A stretch of DNA of 64,000 nt from Corvus cornix cornix. Taxonomy: Eukaryota; Chordata; Aves; Passeriformes; Corvidae. This document shows positions 11,781 through 24,800 of this stretch, one piece after another (position 1 is the stretch's first letter; each line of letters starts with the position of its first letter). The notes beneath the pieces are model-generated. The model ran no database searches and was not told the DNA's origin. It saw nothing but the letters and a program-made list of their open reading frames with translations. A program made the position numbers and the translations under genes. Location: positions 119,343,028 through 119,407,027 of the forward strand of contig NC_046333.1 of NCBI RefSeq assembly GCF_000738735.6, given 5' to 3'.

Positions 11781-14700
11781 GGTACCCTTGAGGAATTTAA
11801 TTTTGTGGAGGTAAATTAAAAGGCTGTTGTAAAGTGTTATGGCTAAAGCTGTTCTGACAGCTCGTCCTTTTTTTTTTTTTTTTTAATGTGTGTGTGTGTT
11901 TACGTGAGTTTTCCTCCTCTAGCAGCTCGTAAAGGTGTAACTGCTGCTTCTAAACGTGCAGTAGTTTTGCAGGATGGAATGTGCCTTTCTTATTCCCCTG
12001 TAAACTTAGAATACGTTGTCATGCTGGTAGTGCATTTCATCACAGTACAGCAGTGTCACCTGAATGCCCTTATGGTTCTTCCTGTGCTGGAGGTTTCTGT
12101 GAATATCACTTGCTGCAGTATCCTTGTAGCTAAGGTTTTTTTATAACTTCTTATAGACATTTCAAGTGGTTTTATAGACACACAGAATGAGACTGTATTT
12201 TTAAGGGTTGATGTTACTCTATTTTTGATTCTTCTAATGTTAGTGTTGTTTTAGTCTCAGTGTCTAAATATAGTTCTCAATTTGGTTTTTTTTAATGGTC
12301 TTCACCTGCAGATCAATCTCTTCAATGACTGTAATATGAACTAATGGTAAAAACAGAAGCTGCATATGGAGGAGTGTTTTCCTGAAGGCTTTAAGAGACT
12401 TCAGATTTCAGGAAAAATTGTTACTAGCTTTTGGAAAGCACTTTGGAAAGTTCACTGCTGTTAAGGTAGTCTCCGTGCATGGTATTTTTTATAACTTAAA
12501 GCTAGAAAGCTGACCAGTTTCTTAAAAGATACTTTGAGATCCTCATTTAGATCAGAAATCCAGCACAATTGACTTGCCCATGTCAGTGAGAAGTACTGGT
12601 TGCTTTAACAACCTTGGCAAAGCTGAAGAAGTAGGCACTAGTGGTTACATGATAATGTAACATAATAATAATAACAACATAATGTGTTAAAATTGCTTTC
12701 CAGCTTCAAATTCCCACCTGTGATGTAAATTACAGCCTCACCACATCTGATATTGTTGCACCAAATTCTGTTTTCTGTACATAAGCAGCTAATCTCTGAA
12801 TCTTTGTGAACTGAACCTTCTCATTCTCTGTGCAGCACAGAAATATGTGAGAGGTTAGTGTATGCTCTTACCTGTGGGAGTCTGTAAACTGTCCCTGAAG
12901 AATGACATAGAATACTCACTGTGGTTGCACCAATGTAACATGATGAATCAACTGGTGGTGAACTGGACACGCAGTTTGTATATTGCTAAAGGGTCTTTCT
13001 CTTGCTTGCCTTTCATATTCAAGTGTTTAAGTTGTTGCCTTTTCATTATCCAACAGATTTATGGTTCTAGGCAGCCATCAGTTCTGTAAAGCACAGACTT
13101 CAAAAGTGTGATTTCTAGATGGTGGCCTGTAGCTTGAATTTACATATTTCATCATGTTATTATCCAGTTATATTCTATTATATGTATTTTACCTTTTTGC
13201 CAGTTACAGTACATAAAATCCAGGAACTCTGTCCATGTTCAATATGTTAGCAGTAGTATCAGTCTTAAACAGATCAGAATTCTGTGTTTATGTAGTGAAA
13301 CAGAGGGAGAGCAGTTGGTGACTTCTGTTGAAGGTCATGTAAGAACATGTCCAGTATATCTGGAATTGAAATGTGGTGTTCTCTCGTTTAATTTTCATCC
13401 AGAGGGTAAAACGAGGCTGGATTATTTGCTTGGTGTTTACTGAAGTCTGACTGCCCTCTTACGTAGAACTGACTATGTTGCAGATGGCTGCTGACAGCTG
13501 TCTGTAAGACCTCTTCAAAGGAGCTTACAGTGCTGTCACTATAACTCTTGAGCTCTGCTATCCTTAGGCATCTGCATAAAAAATTTAATTGGACCCGGTG
13601 TGTCAGCAGGCTGAGAAAGCACACCAAGAAGTGTGCAGGTAGCAAGTGTAAGACAAACTGGATTTTTTAATATACTCTGTTGTTTGTGTAAGTTGTACCA
13701 TCTGAGGCACATAGTGATCCTTGTGGATACTATGGACACAGCCTAAAGTTGAAATTACTATGGAGCTGTGTTTAGGATTAAAAGACAGCTGCCTCTTACT
13801 GGCGGTGTTTGTTCTTAAGACCCATTTTATTACTCAGGGTTTGCTTACCACAGCAGAGAACCTGTGTTCTGTCATGTAATAAATATGAATGCAAATAGGT
13901 CTAGTCCAAGACACGGATCTTGTTATATGCCAGTTAAGAGCAACTTACTGGAGCTTCTTTTGGGAGGTGGGGCAGAAGGGATGTTCTTGGATGCAGCACA
14001 ATCGTGGGAATGCAATGCTTGCCTGACTTCTCCAAAGGAAATTTGATAGAGACAAAAAGAGGGTAGTTACTTATTTTATTCCTTTGGTTGAGTTTTCACT
14101 GTACCTGCTGTCCTTTTCTGTAAGTAGAAAGATTCAGCTGAATCGGACTTTGCCCATGTTGCTGCAGAGGAGTGGTGCTACTAGAGATTTTTAAAACTGC
14201 TAGGCAGTGGGTGGATGTGTAAACAGGGAGCAGGCTTTTTCCTTTATAGCAGTGGCTGAATTCTCAACTCTCTCAAATTTTAGTTAGAAGGGAGTGTGGA
14301 GATAAGCCAAGGATTGGCTAGAGTACTTTGGTTAGTGCTCTCTTTTTTAATTGAGGTGAAGTCTTGCTAGAGGTCTACCCTGGTGTCTAGTGTTACTGTA
14401 TTAAAAATCGTATGTAATGTGATATTTAAAAGGATGTCTTCTGTGAATGAAACCTGTTTTCTCCAGAACCTCATTATTGAACCACTTCTGGCCATCCCTG
14501 TCTCTTTAGAGATTAGCAGTCTGTGTTTTGCTTTTGGCTTTTTCTGAAGTGTTTGACTTCATGTACAGTCCCTGGATCTCCTCATCCTGTATTTCTGTTG
14601 CACTAAATTCTGAATATCTCGTCTCCCATTTCCTGTGTGTCGGTCGCCTGTCTGGTAACAAGAATGGGACATATTTCTCCATAGAGAGTTTGAGAAAAAG

Positions 14701-17700
14701 TTGACTTTCTGGGTTTTCTCCAAGATTGTGTAAGGTCCAGTCATATGTTGAGCCATTATCAGTGTATGTAGAGAAGACTGAGGAAGTGATGAAAAGTATG
14801 CCAAAGTTGATACTTTCTCTAAAGTTAAGGAAATAGGGTAGTGTTTACACTGAATAATAGGACTACAGAGAATAATAGGACTACCTCCTGTGCCTTGCTT
14901 TCTGTTTCTTTGTGTGCAGGTTCCTTCTGTAATTGGAATCACAGGTGAGATTTTCAGCAGCTGGTTTTACTGATGACTCAGTCCCAAAGTAAGTCCTTCA
15001 AAGCCAATGATTCGTGTATAGGGAAGTGCCTATGCAGTGTTCCAGTGTTGGGTTCCAATGGATATGGATCCTGGTGATTCCTCCAAGCATGCTTGCAGGA
15101 AGTCTTTTGGGGTTTTTGTCTGTTCTTCTCACTGCTTCCCTTGTGTTACTTAAAGAGTGAGTGTGATTTGCACTGGCCTTAGAGGTACTTAAGGCAATTT
15201 GGCAGCAGTTGGAGAGGCAGCTACGTGATCTAGCCTTGGACATTCTGGGCAGAGGTTGAAGCATAAGCACCCAGAAAAAGGATCTTTTGATTATACATTG
15301 GTATCATCTTTGGGCCACTACCATTTTAAAAAGAACAGAAAATATTTCAGTGCAGAATAAAATAATCTGATTAAACTTCAGAAACCTTTTCTAATACAGT
15401 TTGCTTATGTAGAGGAGAGTAAAAGGAGGATGCCACATACTGCTAAACTATGTCATATTTGCCTGTTGCATGCAGCTGCTAGGAGGCTGCACAGAAGATT
15501 TTATAGTTAGGCATTCATTTGTGGGTGTAGTAGATTTGTGTATGCTCTCATGGTGTCAGGGTTCTGCTATTGCCAAGCTCTTGCTTCACCAGAGGCAAGG
15601 GTCAGTCTGAAAATTGATGTTGTTGTGGCTTCCTGCAGGAAACGGTGAAAATACTGCTGGCTTTTTGACAGCCCCCTTGGAGAGAGTGGACAGTGTAGCT
15701 GTTGATAGACTTGAAACTGTGCCAGGAGGACTGGTGACTTCTGTTCTACTCTACCTTTCTCTGTGCCTTCTCCTGTTCCAGGCCTACATACTGTAGCAGC
15801 TTAAGTTTCAGCTGTTTCTGGACAACACTGGTCTCAGCATTAACCTGTCTTGCACATTATCTGCATTATCTGCATCTTTCACTGGTGCCCAAGTTTGATT
15901 TGAGGGGACTTACTTTGATACATGGTTTTCTGACATTCCCTTCCCTTTTGGTCTTTTATCAAAGTTGAGCTGAGGAGCTGCTTGTTGTTCGTTCCAGGAA
16001 ACGCTGTAACCAGAGGTAGAGACTTCTCTGCTGACAGGGTCTGTTAAATTCACTCGTATCTGGCATCCTTCAAAATGCTGCAATTTCCACTTTTGAAGCT
16101 GTGGATAAAAATAGGTCTCTACTGTTTTCTCTCCATTATTACTTCATGTAGTTATCAGAGCATTAGTGGTTTTACCTGCTATTTAACCTACAGCTGTGTT
16201 CGTAACTACAGCATGGTAAAGATTAAGGCAAGTCTATCCCTATTTCAGACCTACAGTTCAGATGTAAGAAGCTCTCAAGATCTGATGTGCTCGAGGCAAA
16301 TAGAAACTGAAAGAACGCTCTGATCCGCTGGAGCTTAGTGGCAAAGTGAAAATGCAGTTCTTCCAAGTTTGTCAGTTCAGCTTAGTGTTGATTACCCAGG
16401 CATGGCTCAGAGGAGATGCCTCAGGGTAAGAAAATAATCACAGCCGGTGATCTTCCAGGCAGCTTAAAGAAAGAAATGTGAACATTACAGTTTTGGTTTC
16501 TCAGATGATTTATTCTGCTTCTCCCCAGTAAGAAGAATAAACTCTTCCTGAATTAATCTGACACTTCCACCTTTTGTTTTTCAGAGATCTTTCAACTTCA
16601 GATCTGACATAAAGCTCAGTCTCCCAAGACTACAGCTTTTAATCCATATGGCTCCTGTACTGGAATTTAAAACTCTGACACTAAAAATAAGAAACTGAAG
16701 GGATGAGAGAAATACAGCCTGTCTTGTGAAAATGAGTGCAGGCATCTTGGAAATCTTTATAATGAGTGTTGGTTTACGAGAGGAGAAGGACAGTGAGTGA
16801 CATTAATCAGGGAACACCTAATCCATTTTAAAGCCTTGCTTGTTTTTCTGTGATGAGCAGGAAGACAGATAAAACACAGGGTCTTACGCTCAGTTCCTGA
16901 CACTGACCTGAAGTGGCTAAAGATTGACACAAGTGCTTAGTAAAGTCTAAGCTTAGTGAAACACTTACTGGAAGTGGTGCCTGTTGACTGTTTTAGTGGA
17001 CCTCTTATGATGGAGAAGAGGTCAGTAAACCTTTACATCCCAATTTTAGTATGTGGCAATGGGAGAAGACCACCCTTAATCTCATGCCAGTATAAAATTG
17101 TGGAAGGTGTGCCTTCTTGTAATAAAGCTTTTAACAGTAGCTTTCCAAAGGAGAAGAGAAACCAATTTGAAACTCACGGTCTGTGTAACTGGCTTGGATG
17201 AAGCCAAATGTGTTCTAGTCAAATAAAGGTGGGGGAGAGAGAAGCTTAACCCTGCTCAGCACTAATTGGTGAAGTAGGGAACAATCAAATTAAGGTAAAT
17301 GCAGATGTAGCTAAAAATAATTTTCTGAATGTGTTGCAGTACGGATGATCTATCACTTAGCAGTGATTACAGTGGTTTTAAACATTCCTTTTTGTTAAAG
17401 TCATCAGATAGATCTTTGAAAATTGACTTAATTTTAAATGGCTGTAGGAGAAATAACAACATGAAGTTTGATGATCTGGCTTTTGAGAGCAAGAAAAATA
17501 GTCGCTTGACTGACTGAGACTAGTTGGGTATCAAGAACAAATCTTTTCACTGGATTCCAGGAGCTTTGGCCTTTGTGCCAACATAAATACGGGTGTCTCT
17601 CTAATAGCAGAATTGCATTGGATTAGTTTGTGCTTTTTGGAAATTTATTATATGAAATATAGAGCTCACTTTTATACTTCCCTGTTTTAAGAAAATAGGG

Positions 17701-18793
17701 AGTTATTGTTGAACTGGGCACTCCTTTTTCCTCTGGCTATTTTGAAGAGAACGGAGGTCCCCCTCTTTCTGAAACACTTTTCTCATGTTTGTAAGTTGGT
17801 TGATCAGACACATCTTGTTCTAAATCTGTGCTGCATTCAAGGAAGCAGTTCAAATGGCTGTAGTGTGCAGACCCAAACAGAGGGTTGTAGCCATGCAGCG
17901 TTAATTTTGGCTCCTCCTAAGCACTGCTGAAGTTCCTGTTGTTATCAGTGGGGTCCAGTAAATAATGTGCTTGTACTCAGGGCAGGTGTGGAGAATACTG
18001 TCCCTCCATGAGTGAAGAGGCATCTGGTTAATACTAAGCTTTCTGCCTTTTTGATGGCTTTAGTCTCTTGTGTTGTGTCCTTCGTACAATCTGCAAGGAA
18101 ACTTAAGTGTTCCACTGAAGGGAAAGGGTGACCTTACACCCTGTGTTCTGCCAAACACAAAGTATGCCCAGTGTGGGGAGAGGGGCAGAGAAGGTAAATA
18201 TTCAGACAGACACATGATGCTGCCTGTGTCCCTCTCTAAAATTCGCATGAAAAATTAGTTTTTCTCATTTCATCATTAATCTGTGATGTGACATTTATAT
18301 GCACTCAGCATGTTATGACAAATCTGAGGTGCCCTTTGGTAGAGACTTGTGCAGTTGAAAACCTTTGGTATTGAAATAAATTGTTCTGAATGTACAAGTT
18401 GGTGGCATTTCTCAGATATCTGATACCAGGTTGTCATCTTCAATTATTTCTTCGTGCCCTTTGTTCCTACAAAGTATTGTCTGTAGTGGGCCCAAACTTT
18501 TTCCAGTATGTCTACACAGTGATTTTTTGGATGATTTCAGTGAAACAACAAAGGACTACAAGCATGAAAGTTTACAGAATAGACATGATTGTGGCTTTAT
18601 ATGTGCATATTAATGTGCATTTCCTGCCAGCAAAAGTTCTTGTCACACAGGTTTTTAGCACTGTGAGTTAAGAGTTCCTGTACTTAAATTTTCCTTCTAT
18701 GTTCACTTCAAGATTACATGATGGAATTCACATTTTCTCAAGAAAAGCTGCGGATCTTGGATCAGTACCATTGACAATACCTCCTGATTGCAG
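11781..18793 (+). other. Probable SGK3 5' intron
   Basis: About 7 kb between the CpG island and the exon carrying the SGK3 start codon. I see no coding exon or recognised repeat family. A short tandem duplication of an AATAATAGGACTAC word occurs near 14853-14884. A further untranslated SGK3 exon could be hidden here, and sequence alone does not reveal it. Confidence 0.5.
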
Positions 18794-18839
18794 CACCTGA
18801 AGCAGGGTCCTGTAACGAATCTGTCACAAGAAACATACA

Positions 18840-21800
18840 ATGGATCTCAAAGAGAGCTGCCCAAGTGTTAGCATTCCCAGCTCTGATGAACACAGAGAGA
18901 AGAAAAAGAGATTTACTGTAAGTATGTGAGAGAGTAAGCACTGTGGGCAAATGCATAGGCTGTTGGTGCCTTGCAGTGCTGCTTTCTTTTCTTCTACGAA
19001 GCTTCGTATTTTTTTCAGTAGGTTTATGGAAATCAGTTTCCTTGCTCTTGTGAGCACTGGCTATAGTCCAGTGTGAAAAGTGAATATTATACAATGTTTA
19101 CCTGTTTGGCTTTCTGCAGAAAGAACTTGCCGTTATAAATTTCTGCCATTTTTACCCCGAAATAGCTGCATTTGCTTGTGTAAAATATCTAAGTATCCAA
19201 ATACAGGGAAAGCATTTTGGTACCATTTTTGGCATTCTACATGACTTTTCATGAAGACATTTATTTTGTAAAGGGGTAAAGTGTGGATTTGGTTCTTGGC
19301 GTTTTTTTGTTTGTTTTAATGGCCATTCTTTCACAGATATTGCATTATACTATTGTAATTTTTTTGTGTAAAATGAAAAAAGTATAAACCATCAAATTTT
19401 TTCAAAACCTTTTTTCTGTCTTCCTTCCTGTTTCTGATTCTAATGCTTATGAGTTTTTTCCTATCCTGTTCCCATTTCCACTCCTTGTCATTCCTCTTCC
19501 TCTTCCTTTCTTTGCCTCCCAGTTTGACTTTCTGGTTGTGAAGTCTTCCTATTGTGTGGGAAATTCTTTGCATTGCATACTGAAAAATAAAGTAGTGTGG
19601 TGTGGATTTTTGTTTGGTTTCTATATAAACCTAAATGACAAGATCAAAATACTTCCTTGAAAAGGCTCAAACTATTTCATTGCTCTTGTGCAACTTCCTC
19701 CAAGATTTTTTTTTTCACAGAGTGAATTAGTCACTCTCCAGATGAAGAATGCAAACACCCTTATATGGAGTTGCTTTCTGAAGAATACAACAAAACAATG
19801 GTTTACTACGAGTTACGTTATCTCCCTTTCCTCTTCACCTCCCTTCTTCGGTGAAGAACAGTGCTGTTTGATTCTACAAGTGTGTCAAGATGTAGTTTGG
19901 GGAGGGAGTGTGCTGGTAAAGGGAATAAACAAAAGAGAACTTTACTAATTCCTTAAACTTCTGGATGCATGTGAAATTTAGGTGAGCGGGAAAACCTTCA
20001 TGGAAGTCTGAACTTGAGCAAAACAGGTTTGTTTTGTTGCCTCAGTGCTGGCAGTTCTGCTGTTAAAATACGCCAGTGTGGTATATTGAGCGTGTACTAA
20101 TGTTGTGGTTTCCAGGTCATTTTACCTAAAGGTCTGTGAGACAGCCTGAGCAGTGTGAAGGCATTTTCTTTGGGCGTGCCCTTTAGACAGCTGTATGAAA
20201 TGTCAGAAATGGGGGGCTGAGGGAGGAGGGGAGAAGGAATCCAGCCCAGCTTACACTGTGCAGAGGTACACTTTGTCTTGCTGGCTTCTGCTTTCTGTGC
20301 CAGGGAGTAATTAGCAGCTTGACAAGAAGTGCTTTTCACAACCAAGCTTTCGAATATTATCACATATATTTTAGGATTTGATAACAGAAGTGAGGGTCAT
20401 ACTAAACTTCATGGTAGAAACTGTGAATTCCAGCATGTGTCAGTGCTTTTACTGTGTCCCCTCTTCTGTGGCTGTGTGTAATGACAGGATCCCATCAGTA
20501 CTTTGACAGGGAGTGAGAAAGGGATGTGGGGGGGAAACAGTTCTTAACAAGTTTGTGGTAGGTATAACTGTCTCTTTTGATGGCCACACTAGTGCCATTT
20601 CTATAAAGAGCAGTAAGAACCTTGGAGTGAAAAGAAAGGTCAGTGATAAAGGCTAGGAAAGATTTCAGCTGACTGTATAGTCTTCACCTTACCCTTGCTC
20701 ACAGTATGTATCCCTGCTGCTTCTGAGACACTTCTAGAATCTTACTGGTCTGAATAGAAACTGTGAATTTCAGCTCAAACCCTCCAGTGGCTCACTTAGT
20801 GCTGGCATGGAAACAAGACAAGTATGAGCAACTTCACTTTTGCTAGCTCTACTTTTTCCCCTCACACTTACTCTGATAAGGCATTTTTAAAAACAATCAT
20901 GTCTCTGAGCAGTCATTATTCTGATAATTAAATGAGCTTTTCAGCTTTGTCTCTGGAAGTGAACTTCTCATTCCTCCTGAGCATTTTCATGATCTTTTAT
21001 TGAATATTTTATTTGCTTTGGTTAAATACTGGATACTTTTGATATATTTATTACCAATTTTTTTTCTTTTTTCAAATAATTACATATTTGCATTTTTTGG
21101 GTGTTCTGGAAGGGAACCTTTTTTGCTTCCACTTAATTCCTGGCAACCAGCCTCTATGTAAATCCACACTAGTTCACTGTCCTGCGTTTTTCTGAAGATT
21201 CAGCACTCACTTTCTTCATAGAAAGAGTAAAGTATTTCCCTGTTTTGGACCATATCTAGCCTATATTAATTGCTGTTCTGTCCTTGCTGCATATTAGGTC
21301 ATTCTTTTGCCTGTTTTGACAAATAGCTTTGTTTTGGGTTTCTTACTTTTATCCCTATGCTGTTTGATGTCTGAGGCTTAATTTTCTCTTCTGACCTGTT
21401 CTCATCTCTCTTCACACCTGGATCATACACAGGCTTATTAAAAAATCTCTTTCAAGGGTGCTGTTTGTTTGATTAAATCTGAAAACTTTGTCTTAGGCCT
21501 GTGATATATAATATTAAACCCCAGCCCTGTGGAAACTGGAGTTTTTGGTTTTTTTCTTTTAATTTGTTGACAATAAATAGTTTCCTTACTTTCTCAATGA
21601 TTGTTCTCTCAAAATTGGAAAACAGCCTACTTTTTTATTTTTCTTTGTTTAATAAAAATCAAGTGTTTAATCCAGGAGCATGAGCTACCACAACAGAGTT
21701 GAAGTCTTTTCATTTCAGTGACTTCTGTGAAGAAATTTTGCTGCATCCAGAAATAGCTGGATCCTGTCCTGTCTGTATCTGGGAAGATAGTTTACAGTGA

Positions 21801-24800
21801 TGCTTTCAGGAATTCTGTTTCTTTTTCTTCTTTTTTATTTTTTCAAAGCTTTGTGGGTTTGCATCGTATCTGTGTTTAAGGAGTTTTCTAAGGCCAAATT
21901 TGGATTAGGAATAATTAGACTTAAAAAGGTTATTATCTAAGTAAGTCTAGATTCCTCCCCCCCCCACCTTTCTAGAAATAAGCATTGCACATCTCTCTAA
22001 TCATTACATAGGTGTAGCTGAAATTAGTCTTACAGCCCAGACATGTCATGGTTTTAGGTTTTACCAGATTCTTTGTGGATATTGTACATGTTATTGTACA
22101 TGTTCTTACTGCTCAGTGTTTCCATAACTGTTGAACTTGCAGCTTTTCCTTTGTTGGGGTGTGCAAGAGCTTTGTTAGTGGTGTGAACTGGATGACCTCA
22201 TACAGGCTTTTTTATGCTCTCTTTTGTAAAAAATGTTGATTATATCATTGTTCTACAGCTACTCTGAGAACAAAACTGTGTTAATTTTGCAGTTGCCAAG
22301 GAGGTGGATATCATCTCGTGTCCTAAGTTATGCTTGCCTGTGCACTCTGCAGTCTGTGCTGTCTGCCTTGGCCCTCTGCTCAAGTGTGTTGGCATTGATT
22401 TGCCATGCAGTCATGGGGAGCAGAGGTGTTTTGTGTTTGAACATTGCTTGCAGGACTTGATTGCTGTATAAGATACCCAGTTGAGGAGGTCAGTGCTTAA
22501 GTTTTGCAGCTGAAGCTTTTGCTGTCTACAGTGTAAGGAGGTTCTAGAAGGGGAGTGGGTAAGTTTTATGCTAACACTTGTTTAGCAGTAATGAGGCAAA
22601 GTGGGTTTTCTTAGAAGGTCTCATTGGCATTTTGCTGGATGTGTTCCCCAGGGTCTGGGACTGGGAACAACTTATGTGAGCAGTTAACACAGCGTGACTG
22701 CAGCCCTCAGGCTGAGGAACGGATGGTGGGGCTGCCACTTCCCCTGTGGGAGTTAGAGAGAGCGTCAAGGTGCTGTTGCAGGGCAGAGGGGAGACTGGGG
22801 CATTGGTCCAGTTGTCTGCACTGGGTATTGGCAGCCCTCTGCACTCATTTCCTTGCTGTGCCCATCCTCTTCCCTGGAAGAATAGCTGAGCTCCTTCTGG
22901 AAGTACAAGAAAGTAGAGAAGTGAAGACAACTAATTGCCTAAGAGACAGGAGAAGCCTGCTGGACACACAGCTGTCAACCAGGTTTATGAATCCAGGGAC
23001 TGACAATCTGTCTAGTTACTGAAGTCCTCTGTGACATGGCATTTGAAAGGCCAGAAGTGTCAGCAGGTTCCAGCCATACCTCCCTTCATCCCAGTGCTGT
23101 GTATTATGTTATGTGGGCTGTATTTAAGCCACAGCACTATTTTTTCCTCCCTGAACAATTGTGCTATCAGCCAGGGTTCTTCTGTATTCAAGGTGTTGGA
23201 AGGAACAGTTATCTTTGTACCTTTCATATGTACTTTCTCTTTAGCTTTTGGTGAAGGCAGTCTTCAGTATTTTTAAATGCTTTGCTTCTTTAATACTAGT
23301 CTTTACTATGGATTATCAAGTTGTTAACGAATTTTGTATTAAATTTTAATAGACTGCTATCTGATGGCCAGGTGTTCTTATTGGATATTAACTGATTTAT
23401 GAAACTCCATTAAATCAATTTTGGTGTTAGTTTTTGCTTACCTTGTTTAAAAATTTTCTGTAAAGTACCAGATTCTTTTAATTGTTCTTTTAATAATTTC
23501 TGTTGATTTCTGTGTGACTTAGCTGTAAGAAATGCATGGTTCAATAAGTGCATTTACACAATAAATTTAACAACCTGCCCTTACTTCCAGCACAGGATTA
23601 AACCTGGGAGGTTTCTCTAAGCTTTGTGGGCAATAACACTGTCTTTGTTCCTACAGGTTTACAAAGTGTTGGTCTCTGTTGGCCGAAGTGAATGGTTTGT
23701 CTTTCGACGGTATGCAGAGTTTGATAAACTCTACAATACGGTAAGCAAAAAGCAAACCATGAAATCATACCAGAATAGCAGAGTAACACTTGCAGTGTTA
23801 TGGTTTGAGTTAATCCTCTCTTGAGGAGTTTAAGTCAACATTTAGTAACCATAGGAGCCTGATTAAAGAAGATGATGGAGTGGGTTTTTTTAAACTCTGG
23901 TTTGTTTGAATTTCAGACTCAAAATCCACTTATTTGTCACTTTTTTTATAGTTACTTGGGATCATAGCTTAATGAAACTTCCAATTTAGTGGTTGTCAAA
24001 ACATCTAAAATGGGCATTTTTTCATGATAAAAAATCGCACAAAACATCTAGATAGATACATTTCTCCTAAAATAAGTGTTTTTCTGTGAAGTGCTGAAAG
24101 CAATGAACAAATCCTTGTTTCTTAATAGAAATTTTCTAGTCAGTCATTCATGGCAATTCACACCTGCAGTTTCGTACCAGGTACGATTTTTTGCACAAAA
24201 AATGTGGTCAGTGTTCCAAATAAAATAGGCCCCTTCAGCAACTAAGTATGGATCTCTTGGGTTTGTTGCTAGAAGAGAATTTTGTGCTTTTTACATAGTG
24301 GGCAAATGGGGCAAATAGTTGCTCAGATATGAGTCTGAGTTATGTGTGCTGTGTCCATACTTTTCTCCAGTTCTTCATGTTTAGAGACAATAATGTTTTC
24401 ACAAAAGAGGAAGTAATTTCCCCCTGATTCCCGTATTAAAATATTACCAGCTGCCTATTTGTGCCTCCACTTCCCTTCCCTTGTCTCTCTGGGGAGTAGT
24501 CAGGCCTTCTCTCTTCTGCCTCAGTGTGCATGGATTTGCATGTGGCAGTGGCCTCCAAGTGCAGGTTGTGAGCTTGGAGCTGCTCTATGAGGTTTGAGCT
24601 GAAATGCCCCTGGATACCTATCCATGCTATGCTTTGCCTGCACCTTGCAGGGATAGGCCTGTAAGGGATGTGAAACCAGAATATCCTCCTTTCACAGGGG
24701 ATGTTGGTGATCCTTTGCCACGTTCTCTTGCCATTCAGATTAGCACTGCTCTGCTGAAGTTTGTTCAGCACTGGTCTCTCTAACATGGCCAGAGGGGAGG

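Noticed and set aside
10936..11814. Long open frames on both strands (up to about 290 codons) in the first CpG island
   Set aside because: They are stop-poor because of high GC and run through (TA)n and (GAG)n, giving Tyr-Ile, poly-Glu, poly-Arg or poly-Pro runs. They overlap in several frames and show no conserved domain.
14559..14942. 127-codon minus-strand open frame
   Set aside because: Contains a short tandem duplication of intronic sequence and no domain. Considered chance within the SGK3 5' intron.
20409..20780. Repeated word (AGAAACTGTGAATT) at about 20417 and 20757
   Set aside because: Only about 20 similar bases; too short to call a repeat element or duplication.
22624..23022. 132-codon plus-strand open frame in SGK3 intron 1
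   Set aside because: Cys-rich, no domain, and no acceptor or donor in phase with the neighbouring SGK3 exons.
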